A DNA stretch of 64,000 bases, taken from Mycteria americana (Eukaryota > Chordata > Aves > Ciconiiformes > Ciconiidae). The stretch lies in contig NC_134370.1 of NCBI RefSeq assembly GCF_035582795.1, forward strand, positions 48,657,501 through 48,721,500, in the 5' to 3' direction. Shown piece after piece: positions 1 to 11,156 of this stretch (position 1 is the first letter of the stretch; each line of letters begins with the position of its first letter). A program made the translations under genes and the position numbers. The notes under the pieces are model-generated. The model saw only the letters and a program-made list of their open reading frames with translations, had not been told where the DNA came from and did not search any database.

Positions 1-466
1 CCGCCCCACGGCCCAACCCTTGTGCATAGAGCCTGGGAGCAAAGGCATTCACTTCTTTTCCAGCTGGCAACCAGCTCTAGATCTCTTTATTAAGAGGTTT
101 ATTAGAAACAAAACCAAACCAAATGATGAAGTTTGGGCTAGTCTGAATGGTGAGGCCAGTTTCCAGCATGGGGCTGTTATTGAAAGACATCTGGGAAGGA
201 TAGGGATTGATGTTTTTGAGATGTCTCCAGCCAGGAATGTGCATTGAACAAGGTGTGCAAAGTCAAGAGGAGCTTTTCAGCCGCAGGCAGGTGAGGACTC
301 TGGGTTCACAGCACCAGCTACAACCCCCCTCACCTCGCTGTGAGGATGGAGGACCTGAAAGTTGTGTCCATGCACAGCACCAAGGGTCAGACCATCCCAA
401 AATCCACCTGCTCTGGGTATTTTAGAGATGTCTCTCCATCCTGTCCTGAGGCCCAAGGCAGCTCAC
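1..466 (-). other. STOML1: STOML1 intron 3 (partial)
   Basis: This stretch follows the donor of STOML1 coding exon 3 (the minus-strand GTGAGC just below position 467). I found no minus-strand open frame resembling the stomatin-domain exon expected next, so it is read as intron running off the left edge. Confidence 0.6.
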
Positions 467-1216
467 CTTGCAGGGGGGCACGTTGAAGGCCCTCGTCCTC
501 AGATCCACGCGCTGCCAGTGATCAATGAAGGGCAGCAGCAGGACCACGCCAGGTCCCTGCGGCGCCCGGATGCGGCCCAGGCGGAAGATGATCATTCGCT
601 CGTAGGTGGGCACGACCTGGAACGGAAAAGTTTAGACCAGGGCAGAAGCAAAACCCTGGGTCCTGCAGTGCCATGAGCAATGGGACCAGGGCCAGGCGGG
701 AATGGTACCTGCCATGGAGGATAGGTTGTCATCCCACTCCTTGCCTGCTTTGGTCCCTTACCTTCAAGGCAAACCATCCTGAGATGGGGAAGGTGACAAC
801 CATGAGCAAGAAGACCAAGGAGGTGATAATCCCATGGCAGATCCAGGACAGCCAACCCTGGGAGGAATCTGCAGGGGGGTGAAAGGGGAATGTACGTGCT
901 CCAAAACCCGCTTCCCTGCCTGTGAACCCCCATCCGAGCCTCTCCCCCCACACACCCTGCACCCCAGTGAAGCCGGCAGTGTGGGGGGCACCCAGCCAGT
1001 GTGACACCCTACAGCAAAAGTGGCAATAGGGAGGAAGGCAGCAACTCTCCTTTAAGGTCAGGACTCACCTGCAGTATTCCCGGCCGGCCCCAGAGGGTCT
1101 TGCTTGGATCCGAAGGAGAAGAAGCCCTTCTGGGCACCGTAGAGCCCGATGCTGGACTGCTGGAAGCGGTCAAAGTCTCCCAAGGGAAGGGCCTGGTATC
1201 CCGACCGGCTGAACAT
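467..1216 (-). CDS. STOML1: Stomatin-like protein 1, first three coding exons (gene continues left)
   Basis: Coding exons on the minus strand are 1216-1069, 868-762 and 616-467, giving 135 residues. All junctions are GT-AG and the phases join cleanly. The start MFSRSGYQALPLGDFDRF closely matches human STOML1. Residues 6-10 (GYQAL) fit the GYxx-phi sorting signal that sends this protein to late endosomes in human. Exon 2 encodes the hydrophobic membrane hairpin (ICHGIITSLVFLLMVVTFPI) that anchors stomatin-family proteins on the cytosolic face. Exon 3 begins the SPFH/stomatin domain (VPTYERMIIFRLGRIR, then LRTRAFNVPPCK). The rest of the SPFH domain and the C-terminal SCP2 lipid-transfer domain must lie left of the window. 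The gene is divergent from PML, with about 1.3 kb between start codons in a CpG-rich region. Confidence 0.93.
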
Positions 1217-1479
1217 GGTGATGGTGCCTCACACGGGACCCCGCTCCCGCTGCTCGGAGCCCGCTAAGCCCAGCTCCCCACTGCCATCGCAGCCACCTCT
1301 GCGGCCAGCACGGCTTCTGCCTGCCCCCGACCCGATCCAACGTCCCTGCGCGGCTGCCTGCAAACCTCCCCGCCCTGACGTGCAACCAAAGAGATGCCGG
1401 AGAAGAGCTGACAAGCCCTGCTGTTACCACGGAGGGTGCTTGCTGGAAGAAATCAAATCCTTCAGGGAGTTTCCTTGCC

Positions 1480-2560
1480 GGGGTCTCACCCAGGCTGGGG
1501 GCTTCACATCCTCCCGGCGACCCTCTGGGCAGGAGCCGAGCCGGCAGACAAAAGCCGCGGCCCCGCAGCCGCCCGCCGCCTCGCACCGCCTTGGAGCCGG
1601 GCGATAGCCCTGGGGTCTCCCCGGCCACCGGCCCCGCGGCTGCGGGGACCAGAGGCCGCGGCGAGGATGCTGCGGCAGGGAAGGAGGGAGCCGCGGGCGC
1701 TTCCTGCTCCGCCCGTCATGTGGCTGCTGACGGCACAGGGAGGAGACGGCTAACGGCTCGGCGCGGTGAGTTTCACCGGGGGCCCTGCCCGGGAGCTGCT
1801 CTGCCGGCCGTGGGGAGGACAGGGTCCCCGCCATCGCACGCACAACTTGGGGGGCTCCGGAGGGTACCCAGCCCCACGGGGAACCGGGGGAGGTATTTTT
1901 CCCAGCGATTCCTGCTCCGGCGTGGCCTTCTCACCATGCCAACCTCCCCCCCGCCATCTCACCGGCCTGCAAAGGGTAGCGGAGACCAAAGAGCAGCCCA
2001 CAGCAGCGCTGCCGAGGACGGGGCGGGGGGGGGGGGGGCAATGGGGCAGGTTTAAAGCCCCCCGTGGCTGAAGCGAGTGCCTGAGACACTGCCCCAGACA
2101 CAGCAGCAGCCCTTGCAGCCAAGCCGGCACCCAGACATGCACCCCAGCACAGCTCGGGGGGTCCTATCTAGCAGCCGAAGCCGAGCTTTGCCATCCGACC
2201 CCCCGGGTGCCAGCATCCCCCTCCGGTGCCTGCATTGCCCCCCGCCCTCCCGAAGTTTCCTCTGCCACCGGCACCCCAGGGCAGAGGGAAGGCAGGAGCA
2301 GGCAGGAGCAGGCAGGGCGGAGGGCGCTGCCCGGGTGGGAGCGGGGAGCCCCGGCTCCGGCTTGCTCCCTTCCCACCCACCAGCCCCCCGGCACCGCGCA
2401 CCTCTCCCGCCCGGGGAACCCCCCTGCCTTCCCCGCCTTCTTCCCGCCAGCTCCTCCTCCTGTTCCTCTCCCAGGCCGGGGAAACGAAAGTCCACGGTGA
2501 CCGCTGCCAGGCCCCGTCGCTCGCATGCCCGACAGCCCCGCCGCCCCCCGCCCGCTCGGC
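1480..2560. promoter_or_regulatory. CpG-rich divergent promoter of STOML1 and PML
   Basis: The sequence between the two start codons is GC-rich with dense CG dinucleotides, and no TATA box stands out. STOML1 reads left from 1216 and PML reads right from 2525, so one CpG island serves both 5' ends. Long open frames on both strands here (for example minus 2168-3337) come from base composition and resemble nothing I recognise. Exact transcription starts cannot be fixed from sequence. Confidence 0.7.
2478..2491 (+). promoter_or_regulatory. PML: ISRE/IRF-like site in PML exon 1
   Basis: The sequence GGGGAAACGAAAGT contains the IRF core AANNGAAA and lies 34 bases before the predicted PML start codon. 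Human PML carries an interferon-stimulated response element (GAGAATCGAAACT) in its untranslated first exon, so both position and core agree. Function is inferred from this match. Confidence 0.6.
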
Positions 2561-5500
2561 CCCGGCCACCCAGCAGGTAAGGGGGGGGGGGGGGGGTCCC
2601 CGCTTTTCTGGAGGGGGAGGCGGTTCCCGGGGGGGGGGGCAAAGCCTGGCCCAGGGCCCCCCCAAAGGGAGCCGCGGGGATTGCCTGCTTGGGTGGGGGA
2701 CGTTATTTTTTAGGGTGCAAAACCATTGCATGGCGGGGAGGTGGCAAGGGAGATCTCTGCTTTTATTCGGGGGGCTCCTGCCTGCGCTGCCAGGCTGGGG
2801 GAGGCCCGGGGGGGCGAGGGGTGGGGAGGGGGACACCTTTGGGGACAGGGCTGGTGCCAGCATCCCGGTGCTGCCCGGGAGGTTTTGCAGGAACCGGGGG
2901 GCACTGTCGCCAGAACCCCCCCTGCCCTCCCCTTCCCTCCCCTGCCCTCCCTGATCGCAGGGCAGGAAGAGGCGGTGGCAGCAAAGCGAAAGAAAAATAG
3001 CTTTGCAGCTTTCGTTCCCCCCCGACCTTTGAAATCCCAAATTCCCCGAAGGGAAGGAGGTTGAGAGCCTCCAAGGGTCCCACACTGAGGGCAGGAGGGA
3101 GCACAACCCTTTGCAGCCAGCAGAAAACCTCCCCGGGAGACCCCCCTTTGCGTTGCCGGGGTGCTGCCACCCACTCGCCCTCTGCAGGAGGGATGGAGAG
3201 GACCCGCTCACCCTCCTTGCGGCTCCCTTATCCCTTCCCTGCAGCAGGGTGGGTAAAGTGGGCTGCCCACAGGTGGCTTGCATGGCCCACACGGGTGAGA
3301 CTGAGCCTCCCGTCCCCCTCCATCTCATGTGCTCCAACGGGGTCTTTCCCCCACGTCCTACCCAGACGGAGACGGTGCCGCTGCCCCGATGGAGACAGGA
3401 TCCCAGCCGGGTACACCCCCGTGCTCCCCCTCATCCCAGCCTCCTGCGGTGAAGGATGACTTCCAGTTCATCCTCTGCGAGGGCTGCCGGCAGGAATCGC
3501 CCAACCTCAAGCTTCTCACCTGCCTCCACACGTTGTGCCTCGATTGCCTGAGCGAGAACAAGCCCATCGGGCAGTGCCCTGTGTGCCGGACGGCCATCCC
3601 GCAGGCCAGTGGCATCCCCGACATGGACAACCTGCTCTTCACCAACCTGCAGGCCAGGCTCAAGGTCTACAAGAAGATCAGCGACAGCAGTGGTCCGAGC
3701 TGCAGCCGGTGCCGGGGGGAAGCAGCAGCGGTGTGGTGCTCCGAGTGCGAGGAGTTCCTCTGCACCAAGTGCTTTGAGGACCACCAGTGGTTCTTCAAGA
3801 AGAGGAACCATGAGGCCAGGAGGCTGGGGGACCTTCGTGCTGAGTCAGCCCATGAGTTCCTGGAAGATACCAGAAAGTCCTGCAACCTCTTTTGCTCCAC
3901 TCCTGGTCACGCCAACCAGGGCCACATCTCCAGGTGAGAGTAATGCCTTGTCCCCAGGTCCTGCACCAAGGGCTTTGGGGCTGCTGCTCCAGGACCAACT
4001 CTGCCAAGAGGGCAGAGCTAAGGGGGTTTTATCACCTGCCTTTGGAGAGGGATTGCTGCAACCCTGGTGAGACCCTGGGCAGGAGCAGGGTATGATATGG
4101 GGCTGGCAGGTCCCCAGGAGGAGGGAGGGGAGCAATGGTGGGTTGAACACCCAGCTTCATGCCCACATCTGCAGGTGGTGATGTAAGGCAAAGCCCTTTC
4201 CTGCCCTGTGCCTCAGTTTCCCCTCTCATTAAACTCCTTAGCTGCCCCTTGGGGAGCGGGAATCATGCCCAGCACAGTGGAAACGCTTTTCTCCCTCTGC
4301 TCACATACCGGCTTTGAAAGATGCTCCTGTTTCCTTCCAGCATCTACTGCAAGAAGTGCAAGAAGCCACTGTGCTGCTCGTGCGCGCTGCTGGACAGCCA
4401 GCATGCCCCCTTCTGCGACATCCGCAGCGAGACCCAGCGCAGGCAGGAGGAGCTGGGCACCATGAACCAGAAGCTGAAGCAGAAGAGAAGCAGCTTCGAG
4501 GCCACCTACGTGGCGCTGCAGGATGAGGCCACCCGGCTGGAGCAGGCGCAGCAGGAGATGCGGGAGCTGATCCGGCAGCGCGTGGAGCAGCTGGTGCGGC
4601 TGATCCGGCAGGAGGAAGAGGAGCTGCTGGGGCTGGTGGAGCAGGGCCGGCAGGAGCTGGCGAGGGAGCTGCAATGCGTGGAGGGGGTGCTGCAGCGGAT
4701 GGAGGCAGGCGAGCGGCTGGTGGAGAAGATGAGCCTCTATGCCACAGAGCAGGAGGTGATGGACATGCAGCCCTTCATCAAGGACTCGCTGGAGGAACTG
4801 CAGCAGCTGCAGCCAGCACCAGTGGCCGGGGACCGAGCGCAGCCCAGGAACTTCGCTGAGTGCAGAGCCAGGCTGCAGGCACTGGTGGAGCGTGTCATGG
4901 GGCACCCAGGTGAGGACTTGCCACGGGGATGGATCCAGCCACCCCACAGGCAGCGGGGATTTGGGCCCGCTCAGAAAGCCATCACCCAGCTCTTAGTCCT
5001 GCGGGGTTCAGAGCCACTTCCCTGCAGCAAAATGAGCCCAGATTTACTCTTGTAGGGTGCTTATTTCCACTGGGTCCAAGATTTGCTCCTTTGCTTATAC
5101 GGCCAGAGCCCCTTTTTGGTCTCCCACCAATCTGACAGGCTCTGGTGATGCTGAGTTCTGGGTCCCCAGAGGCTCCTAAACCCCTTGGGCCATCCCAAAC
5201 CAAAGGGCTGGGAAATGGGAAGGAGACCAGAGCTGCCCCTTCCTTGCTGCAGCTGCTGGGCAGGATTTTCCCATCTTGGCTGCTGCTAGGGCCAGGTGGG
5301 AGCTCCGGAGGCTCCGATTCGGTATTGCAGCCCTGCTCTCTCCATTGCAGGTACCAATTCCCAAGCTGTCCCCGTGGTCGAGGTTGCCCTGGAGAACAAC
5401 CTGGTGAGATGTCCGTGTTTTGTCTTGGCGCGCTGCCATGCAGGGAGGGCTCCTGCATCAGCTGAGATGTGGATCCCCCTTCCTCTCATCTTTGCAAGCC

Positions 5501-8500
5501 TTTCCCAAGGGACTGCCTTCCCCTTCCCAGGCCATCACTCCCATTTCTTTGTTAACAACAAACCCCCAGGGATGTTTCTACCTGGGCAGAGAATAACCTG
5601 CTTTGTAGCCATTGTTTTCTGCTACCCGGGTGTGCTTCTACCCCATCCCGCTTCTCTGAGCCTGCTGCTTCATCCCTCATTTTTGGCAGGGAAAACTGTA
5701 GCCTCCCCTGGCTGTAGCACTGCCAAACACCTGCAGCTCAGGCACAAGCCTTGAACCAAGCCAGAGGGCTGGGCTGTGCCTCAGTTTCCCCCCTGCTGAG
5801 GATGTTTCTGCCCCCCCTGGCTCTGCCCACTGCTCGGGGACACCCCAGCCCTGCAGAGGGGTCAGTGGTCTTGAGGTTCACCCTAATGCTGCTCCATGCT
5901 CTCTCCACAGCAAGAGGAGGCGGTCCAGCCCAAGAGCCAGAGCAGCACACCCACCATCAGCCTCGAGGAGATGCATATGAGCCCGGTAAGAACTGCCACA
6001 GCCAGGCAGGAGCCTTTGGGGACCAGGAAATGCCACCCCAGCACCCTACATCCCCTGTGCTCCCCTGTCTCCAGGCTCTCCCCATCACTGCATGGCCCAA
6101 GCGGAGGTTGCACTGCGTGGAAAGGGGCAGCCAGGTCTCGCCCAAGCTACTGAAGCTGGAGTATGACAACATACCAGTCCCCAGCAACCCCAGTTCAGAC
6201 CAGTGGGATGGTGGAAGGGGGCCCAGCACCTCCACGCCAAGCCAGAACTGCAGCAGCATCCCTGCCACCAGCAACCACACTGATGATGCAGGTGGGGACC
6301 AGGGATGTGGCCCTCCTCGTTATCCCAACTCTTCCCCCCTGTTATGGGTGTCCCCTATCTTTCCCAGCCTCTGTACACCCCCATGCACTCAGAGCCTTGG
6401 CCAACCTCCCCTGGGTCAGAGAAGCAGACAGTGGGAGCTGGTTCCCAGGGGGTACATACGAGAGCAATGCTCAGGGGTGGATGTGGATGCTCCATCCAGC
6501 TCCATGTCCTGCCTCCAAGGTAGTAAAAACCAAGCCTAGGGAAGAGCATAGCAGCAGGGCAAGTGTGCAGAGAGACTCCCCTGCCTCCTGCTCCAGGAGC
6601 CCTGGATTTTCCTGGGGCAAAAGACACTACAGTTTTTAGCAGACACATTTTCTTCTCCAAGCTCACCCAGTCCCACTCCAGCCTGCTGCAGCATCCCACA
6701 GCGAGGGGTCCTGGGCTCAGCTCTGCAAACAGGAGGGAGGATGAAATGCCTCTTCTGGAGAGGCTGGTACAAGGTCCATGGGGGTGAAGCAGCAGTGGAG
6801 GGGTTGCCCCCCCTTGGGGTGAATCCGAGAGCACGCAAGGGCTGGGTGTTTCATAGTCCTGGTAGAAGCGTTTGCCCTCTGCTGCAAAAACCAGGAGATA
6901 AGGTCAATCCTCCCATGGGAAAACCAGTGTGATCCAAAATCACAGTCTTGAAGCTTCAGCACCCTCCTGTTCCTTCCGCAGAAAACACCAGCATCATCAT
7001 CTGCAGCTCAGAGGACAGTGAGGAAGACACGGCGGTGAGTCTAACGGCAGACCTCCCTCCTTGCTAAGCCATGTCGCAGGCAGAAGAGGCAGCTACACCC
7101 CATCATCTCTGGGTTGCCTTTCTGTTTCCTCAAGCTGTTCTCAGACCCAAGCCTTCTCCCTTCCTAGCATCAGCCAGACTTGCTTGCAGCTTTCACTTCC
7201 TCTTCAGTTGCTTCCAGGTGGCAGGGCATCTGGGCCATCTCAACTCTAGTCCTCCTGGGCCAGTATCTCCTGATATTCTGGAGCACCCAGGGTCCTCTCT
7301 TGCGGGCAGCAAACCCCACCTTGATTTGCTCTGATGTGGGATCCCACACCAGCCGATTCCCCGAGATGACCCTTTCGAGTTGGTCCTTATGGCCTCTTCC
7401 TTTCCACCTTGCTGGGAAGGTTGTTCTCAGCTTAAAAAAATCAATTTTCATATAAAAATCAAGTTTGTGAGTTGAATGTAGCATCCATGCTCAGAGAGTT
7501 CATCAGTCCTGTGCCTCTACGCAGACTGAGAAGCTCCCAGGAGCCACCAGAGCAGGTAGGGACCATCTGAGCATCCCCAAAGTGATATTTCCAAGCTCCC
7601 TGTGCAGTGACCTTTCACAGCATTGATGCTGCAAACTGGTGTGTTGCAACCAAATGGTGCTGGCTGAGGTGGTTAGATGAACCAAGGGCATGGGATCCCT
7701 GCTGGGAATGGAGACGAGCATGGTCAATTTGGGACTGGGGGGGTCAGTTTTCCATCACTGGCTTAATGAGGGGTTAACAGCCCTATTTTTGTTTTTTATA
7801 AATGCTCTTCTTACTCTTCAATAGCTTACTCTTCAATAACTAAAGCTCTTCTTACTCTTCAATAAAGCTCTTACTCTTCAATAAAGCTGTTTCCAGATTA
7901 AATCCCAGCCCACTGCTGGCTTCCTTATTCATTTTTCCTTTGCTGTTTTTCCTTGCTCTCCTGATTCATGTCTTAACAGAGGGGAAAAAAAAAAAAAAAA
8001 AAAAGAGTTGTGGGGCTAAAACCCTGGCCCCACTCCCCGCTAGTGCGAAAAAATCCCGAGGCTGGGGCTTTTGGTGATGTTAGCAGCTTGCTGTGAGAAA
8101 TCCCTGCATGAATCAGCTGTCCTTTGGTATGATGTGGATTTAAGGGTATAGCAAAGGTGCAGGCTGAAAAAAGAGAGGTTCCAGGGGTATAAACATCTCA
8201 CCGATGGTCTGGTGCTGGACACTAGAAACGTGCAACCTTGAGAGCTGAGAAAAATTAGTTTAAAGCCTGGAAAAGGTGGAAAAAATAGCAGCTGAGTGAG
8301 AAAAAGGGCTGAGCAATGGAACAAGGCAGCGGGATGCAGCCCAGGGAAGCTGCAGCCTTCAGGGGGTGGAGGGCAAGGGCTGAGGATCTGCCTAGAGATT
8401 CAGACATCTAAAAGGAGGTTTTGGGGCTGGGGAGGAACCTTTGTGGGGTCACCTGGGGACTGTCATGCTCAGCACACTGAGCTGAAGCCACAAGAGGATC

Positions 8501-10539
8501 ACCAGTGCCCGGCTCTGCCTGGATCCATCACCCATGGCCACCGCAGTGCTATGAGCGTGTGTCTCTGCATGGGTGATTTTCCTCCCCAAAAATCCCACAC
8601 GTTTTTCCTCTCTGCTTAACCCTTCAATAAAACCTTTTTGCATAGAAATTCAATTTGGGTAACAAGAGCATCTGCAATCACATTTTGTTGCCAAATTTGG
8701 TTCATCTAACTCCCTTCAGGCCAGCTGGGTCACTCTGGGCACAGCCAGGTGAGGGGGACATGGGGCACTGCCACCACCCAGCCGCTGGTACCATCCTTCT
8801 CCTGTCCTTTCCCAGACAGAGGAGCCCCATCTGCCCTTCAAACACCTAATTTTAACCTGCAATTTAAGTGATCCCACATCCCCTGAGCTGGGGAGCACTG
8901 ACTTTTGCTCATGTGCCTGCAGACATCGGTCCAGCCATGTTTCCACCACTCCTGGTCTACAGGTCAAGGTGCAGAGAGCTGGTGTGGAGGGAGGTGGATG
9001 CCCCATTGCTGCAGGGTGCCCAGGCCAGGGATGCAGGATGGTCCCTGGGGGAAAGAGGGAGGAAAACCAAGATTGGAGCCTCTTGAATGCATTGCTGTCC
9101 TACTCTTCCCGTAGGGAGATATTCCCTGTGGATGTCCATCCCTGCTGAGGCTGGGCAGGGGACAGTTGGTGTGGCTGCTTTTACTCACCCTTGGGAAGCA
9201 CTGCTGTAGGCACTGGATCTGCTGAGCTTGGAGAGGCACCAAACCTTCTCCTGGCCCGATTCAGTCCCCTTTTCCTCTAGACACCAACCAGATCTTTAAG
9301 TCTAGCACTATCTTATGTGGTGAGGTTGCTCAGCCATGTTTATGTCCCTGGATGAGCTGCATCCACATGAGATGTGCAGAAAGGGACCTGCATGTTGTGT
9401 CCCTCTGGCCACTGCCTGGATCCCACCCCCTGCTTAGGACGAGCTGCATTCAGGGCTCTGCTCTTGCTCACTTGGGCCAGACCCTGGTTTTGGGCTCTCA
9501 GCAGGGGTCCCCATGGCCAGCCCACTCCTGAGTCACAACACGCACCCAACCTATCCCTGGCAGTCCTGGGGCATCAGACCCTGTGGGTTTCATGGCATTG
9601 CACACAACCAGGTCCTTGCCCGTGCCAATGGTGCACCCAAGGGTGCTCCTCATGCCTTCCCAGCCAGCTCCAAGCAGGCAGATGGGACCTGGCCCCCTTC
9701 TCCGATCTCTTGCAGGCTTCCAGCAAGCCCAAGGACAGCAAGAAGCCCTCCAGCCCCACGTGGTCCAGGAGAGGCACCTCACCCCACCACAACACTGGCC
9801 CCATGAGCCCCTGGGACAACGGGTCAGAGCTGAGCACCTTGGTGTTCCTCAGCTTGAAGGTTGACCAGAAAAGTGAGCATTGCCTTTCCTGGGCACAGGG
9901 GGTTGGGGGGCAGAGAGGGGCACCCCCAAGTACTTACTCCAGCCCTATCCTTTCCGCTCCGCAGCCCAGCACATCACGGAGGTAGCGGCAGCCAATGGAG
10001 AGCACACCTTCAAGATGCTGATTCAGACGCCCGAGTCAGTACTGGCGCTGCTCTCTCAGGGTGTCCCCGTGGAGGTGGGGATGCAGCATCTCCTCTGGTA
10101 TCTTTCCCTGCTTGCCAGGCCCATCCTCATTGTTTATAACTTCTGGGCTCTGGAGCTGCCCACTCTCTTTAAAGCCCTGGATGCCACAGACAGCAAAGTG
10201 GACTTCTGCCATGTTGTGGGTGGTTACGTGGATATGTTGTCCTTGATCAAAGAAAAGCTGCCCAAGGCCCCTTCCTACAAGCTGAAGAACCTGCTGAGAA
10301 GGCACCTGCAACAGCAATGCTATGAGGGCAGCGCACTGGCCACGGCCAAGGCCTTGCAGGAGCTTTGGGGAGCCTTGGAGCTCCCTAGGCATGCCGACGC
10401 AGGGATGATGCTCACCCACTGCAACCTGCAGAGCTACACCATCCTGCAGCCCCTGGTGCAGCAGAAGCTGCTCACCAGGAGGGCAGCCAAGATCCTGGCC
10501 CGCCGCAACCTCATCCTCTGGGAGTTGGAAGAGGTGTGA
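2525..10539 (+). CDS. PML: PML, long isoform (PML-I type), nine coding exons
   Basis: Predicted exons: 2525-2576, 3366-3933, 4341-4909, 5351-5403, 5911-5985, 6075-6291, 6982-7034, 9716-9872 and 9965-10539. All junctions are GT-AG, phases agree, and the product is 772 aa (human PML-I is about 882). PML is a TRIM-family SUMO E3 scaffold of nuclear bodies. Domains: C3HC4 RING (C55, C58, C70, H72, C75, C78, C88, C91), B-box 1 (about 130-170), B-box 2 (about 190-233, with PLCCSCALLD as in human, including the arsenic-binding cysteine pair), a long coiled coil (about 234-370), a basic NLS-like WPKRR near 446, a SUMO site LKLE at K466 aligned with human K490, and a SUMO-interacting motif IIICSSEDSEED at 516-527. 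The last two exons encode the exonuclease-like domain unique to PML-I. Exon 1 (MPDSPAAPRP...) is the least certain; it was chosen because its strong donor gives the right phase and it resembles the proline-rich human N-terminus. Confidence 0.92.
2577..3365 (+). other. PML: PML intron 1, G-rich
   Basis: The intron opens GTAA followed directly by 16 consecutive G (2581-2596), with further G runs near 2620-2640 and 2810-2830. It ends in the pyrimidine-rich acceptor TCCTACCCAG. A second IRF-like core, AAGCGAAA, lies at 2984-2991. Confidence 0.6.
7525..7905 (+). CDS. PML: Candidate alternative terminal exon of PML (short isoform)
   Basis: A good acceptor (GTGCCTCTACGCAG) ends at 7524. Read in the phase left by the exon ending at 7034, it adds 33 residues beginning TEKLPGATRAGRDHL and stops at 7624-7626. 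A short 3' untranslated segment follows, with AATAAA at 7861-7866 and 7880-7885. This would give a protein of about 562 aa that keeps RING, B-boxes, coiled coil, NLS and SUMO-interacting motif but lacks the exonuclease-like domain, the same logic as the shorter human PML isoforms. The added tail does not resemble any human tail I recall. A GTAGGG at 7556 could act as a donor, but splicing it to 9716 would break the frame. Confidence 0.5.
7810..7885 (+). repeat. Four-copy CTTACTCTTCAATA tandem repeat generating polyadenylation signals
   Basis: The 14-base unit CTTACTCTTCAATA occurs at 7810-7823, 7825-7838, 7851-7864 and 7870-7883 with short variable spacers. The last two copies run into AAG and so create AATAAA at 7861-7866 and 7880-7885. 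Confidence 0.85.
8626..8631 (+). terminator. PML: Possible further PML intronic polyadenylation signal
   Basis: An AATAAA in a T-rich setting (CCTTCAATAAAACCTTTTTG) lies inside PML intron 7. It could end a longer alternative transcript; no coding exon was tied to it. Confidence 0.3.
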
Positions 10540-10728
10540 GCGCAACTGTGGGGTGAGCTGAGCTGGCTAGGTCTCAGGCTAACCACGCCAGGGATGCAGG
10601 GATGCTCGCAGTGGCATCAAACAGGACTCGCAGACCCTCTCTACTCCCAGCATGGGGCTTAAAAGGTTCAGGACCCTGGGTCAGCTCTAGGGAGAAGAAA
10701 CCACCCCATCAAATTAATATCTTTATAA

Positions 10729-10734
10729 AATAAA
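10729..10734 (+). terminator. PML: PML polyadenylation signal (long isoform)
   Basis: AATAAA lies 190 bases after the PML-I stop codon in an A/T-rich pocket (TTTATAAAATAAATTACACAGTG). It gives a compact 3' UTR of about 200 bases. Confidence 0.7.
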
Positions 10735-11156
10735 TTACACAGTGCAGCGCAGCCTAATTTATGGGGGCATCTCCACCCCTCCTTTTCCCAGCCAGGCAGG
10801 AGGGGAGGTACTCGGAGCGCTGTTCGCCCTGCCCGGGCAGCAGCAGGCACCTTGCCCCACCCAAACCCCCGCAGCCTGGATGCGGCCCCCGGTGACAGGC
10901 AGAGGTTGCCAGCGGTGTCCCCAGCCGGGGCTGTGTGCGACAAGGCAGTGAGGGACACACACCGCCAGGTGTCCTCTTTGTACAGCCGCACACGGCCGGG
11001 CGTGCAAGGGCTGGCTCCCGTGCTTGTGCGCGCACACGCACACCCACTTGTGCACACGCACACGCATCCCTGGAGCCTACCGGTGGTCCCGCTTGTGCCT
11101 GGGAGGTACTGCGGCCGTCACCGGGGCGTCTGCTCTGCTGTATTGGGCACGGGGAA

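Larger units (their letters stand above)
7035..9715 (+). other. PML: PML intron 7, host of alternative 3' ends
   Basis: This 2.7 kb interval separates the SUMO-interacting-motif exon from the exonuclease-like exons. It contains a candidate alternative terminal exon (7525-7905), a 20-base A run (7985-8004) and a second AATAAA (8626-8631). The rest shows no convincing coding sequence. Confidence 0.7.

Noticed and set aside
2168-3337. 389-codon minus-strand open frame over the PML promoter and intron 1
   Set aside because: It is Gly/Pro/Arg low complexity produced by GC-rich sequence, has no recognisable domain, and overlaps PML exon 1 and the G-rich intron.
3329-3388. PML start at the Met at 3329, or at the internal Met at 3389
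   Set aside because: Exon 1 at 2525-2576 has a strong donor and joins in the correct phase to the acceptor at 3365, giving a human-like proline-rich N-terminus; 3329 would lie in intron 1. Both remain fallback options if cDNA disagrees.
7985-8004. 20-base A run as the tail of a retroposed gene or SINE
   Set aside because: No target-site duplication or element body was seen upstream; the same applies to the A runs at 28686-28703 and 30992-31008.
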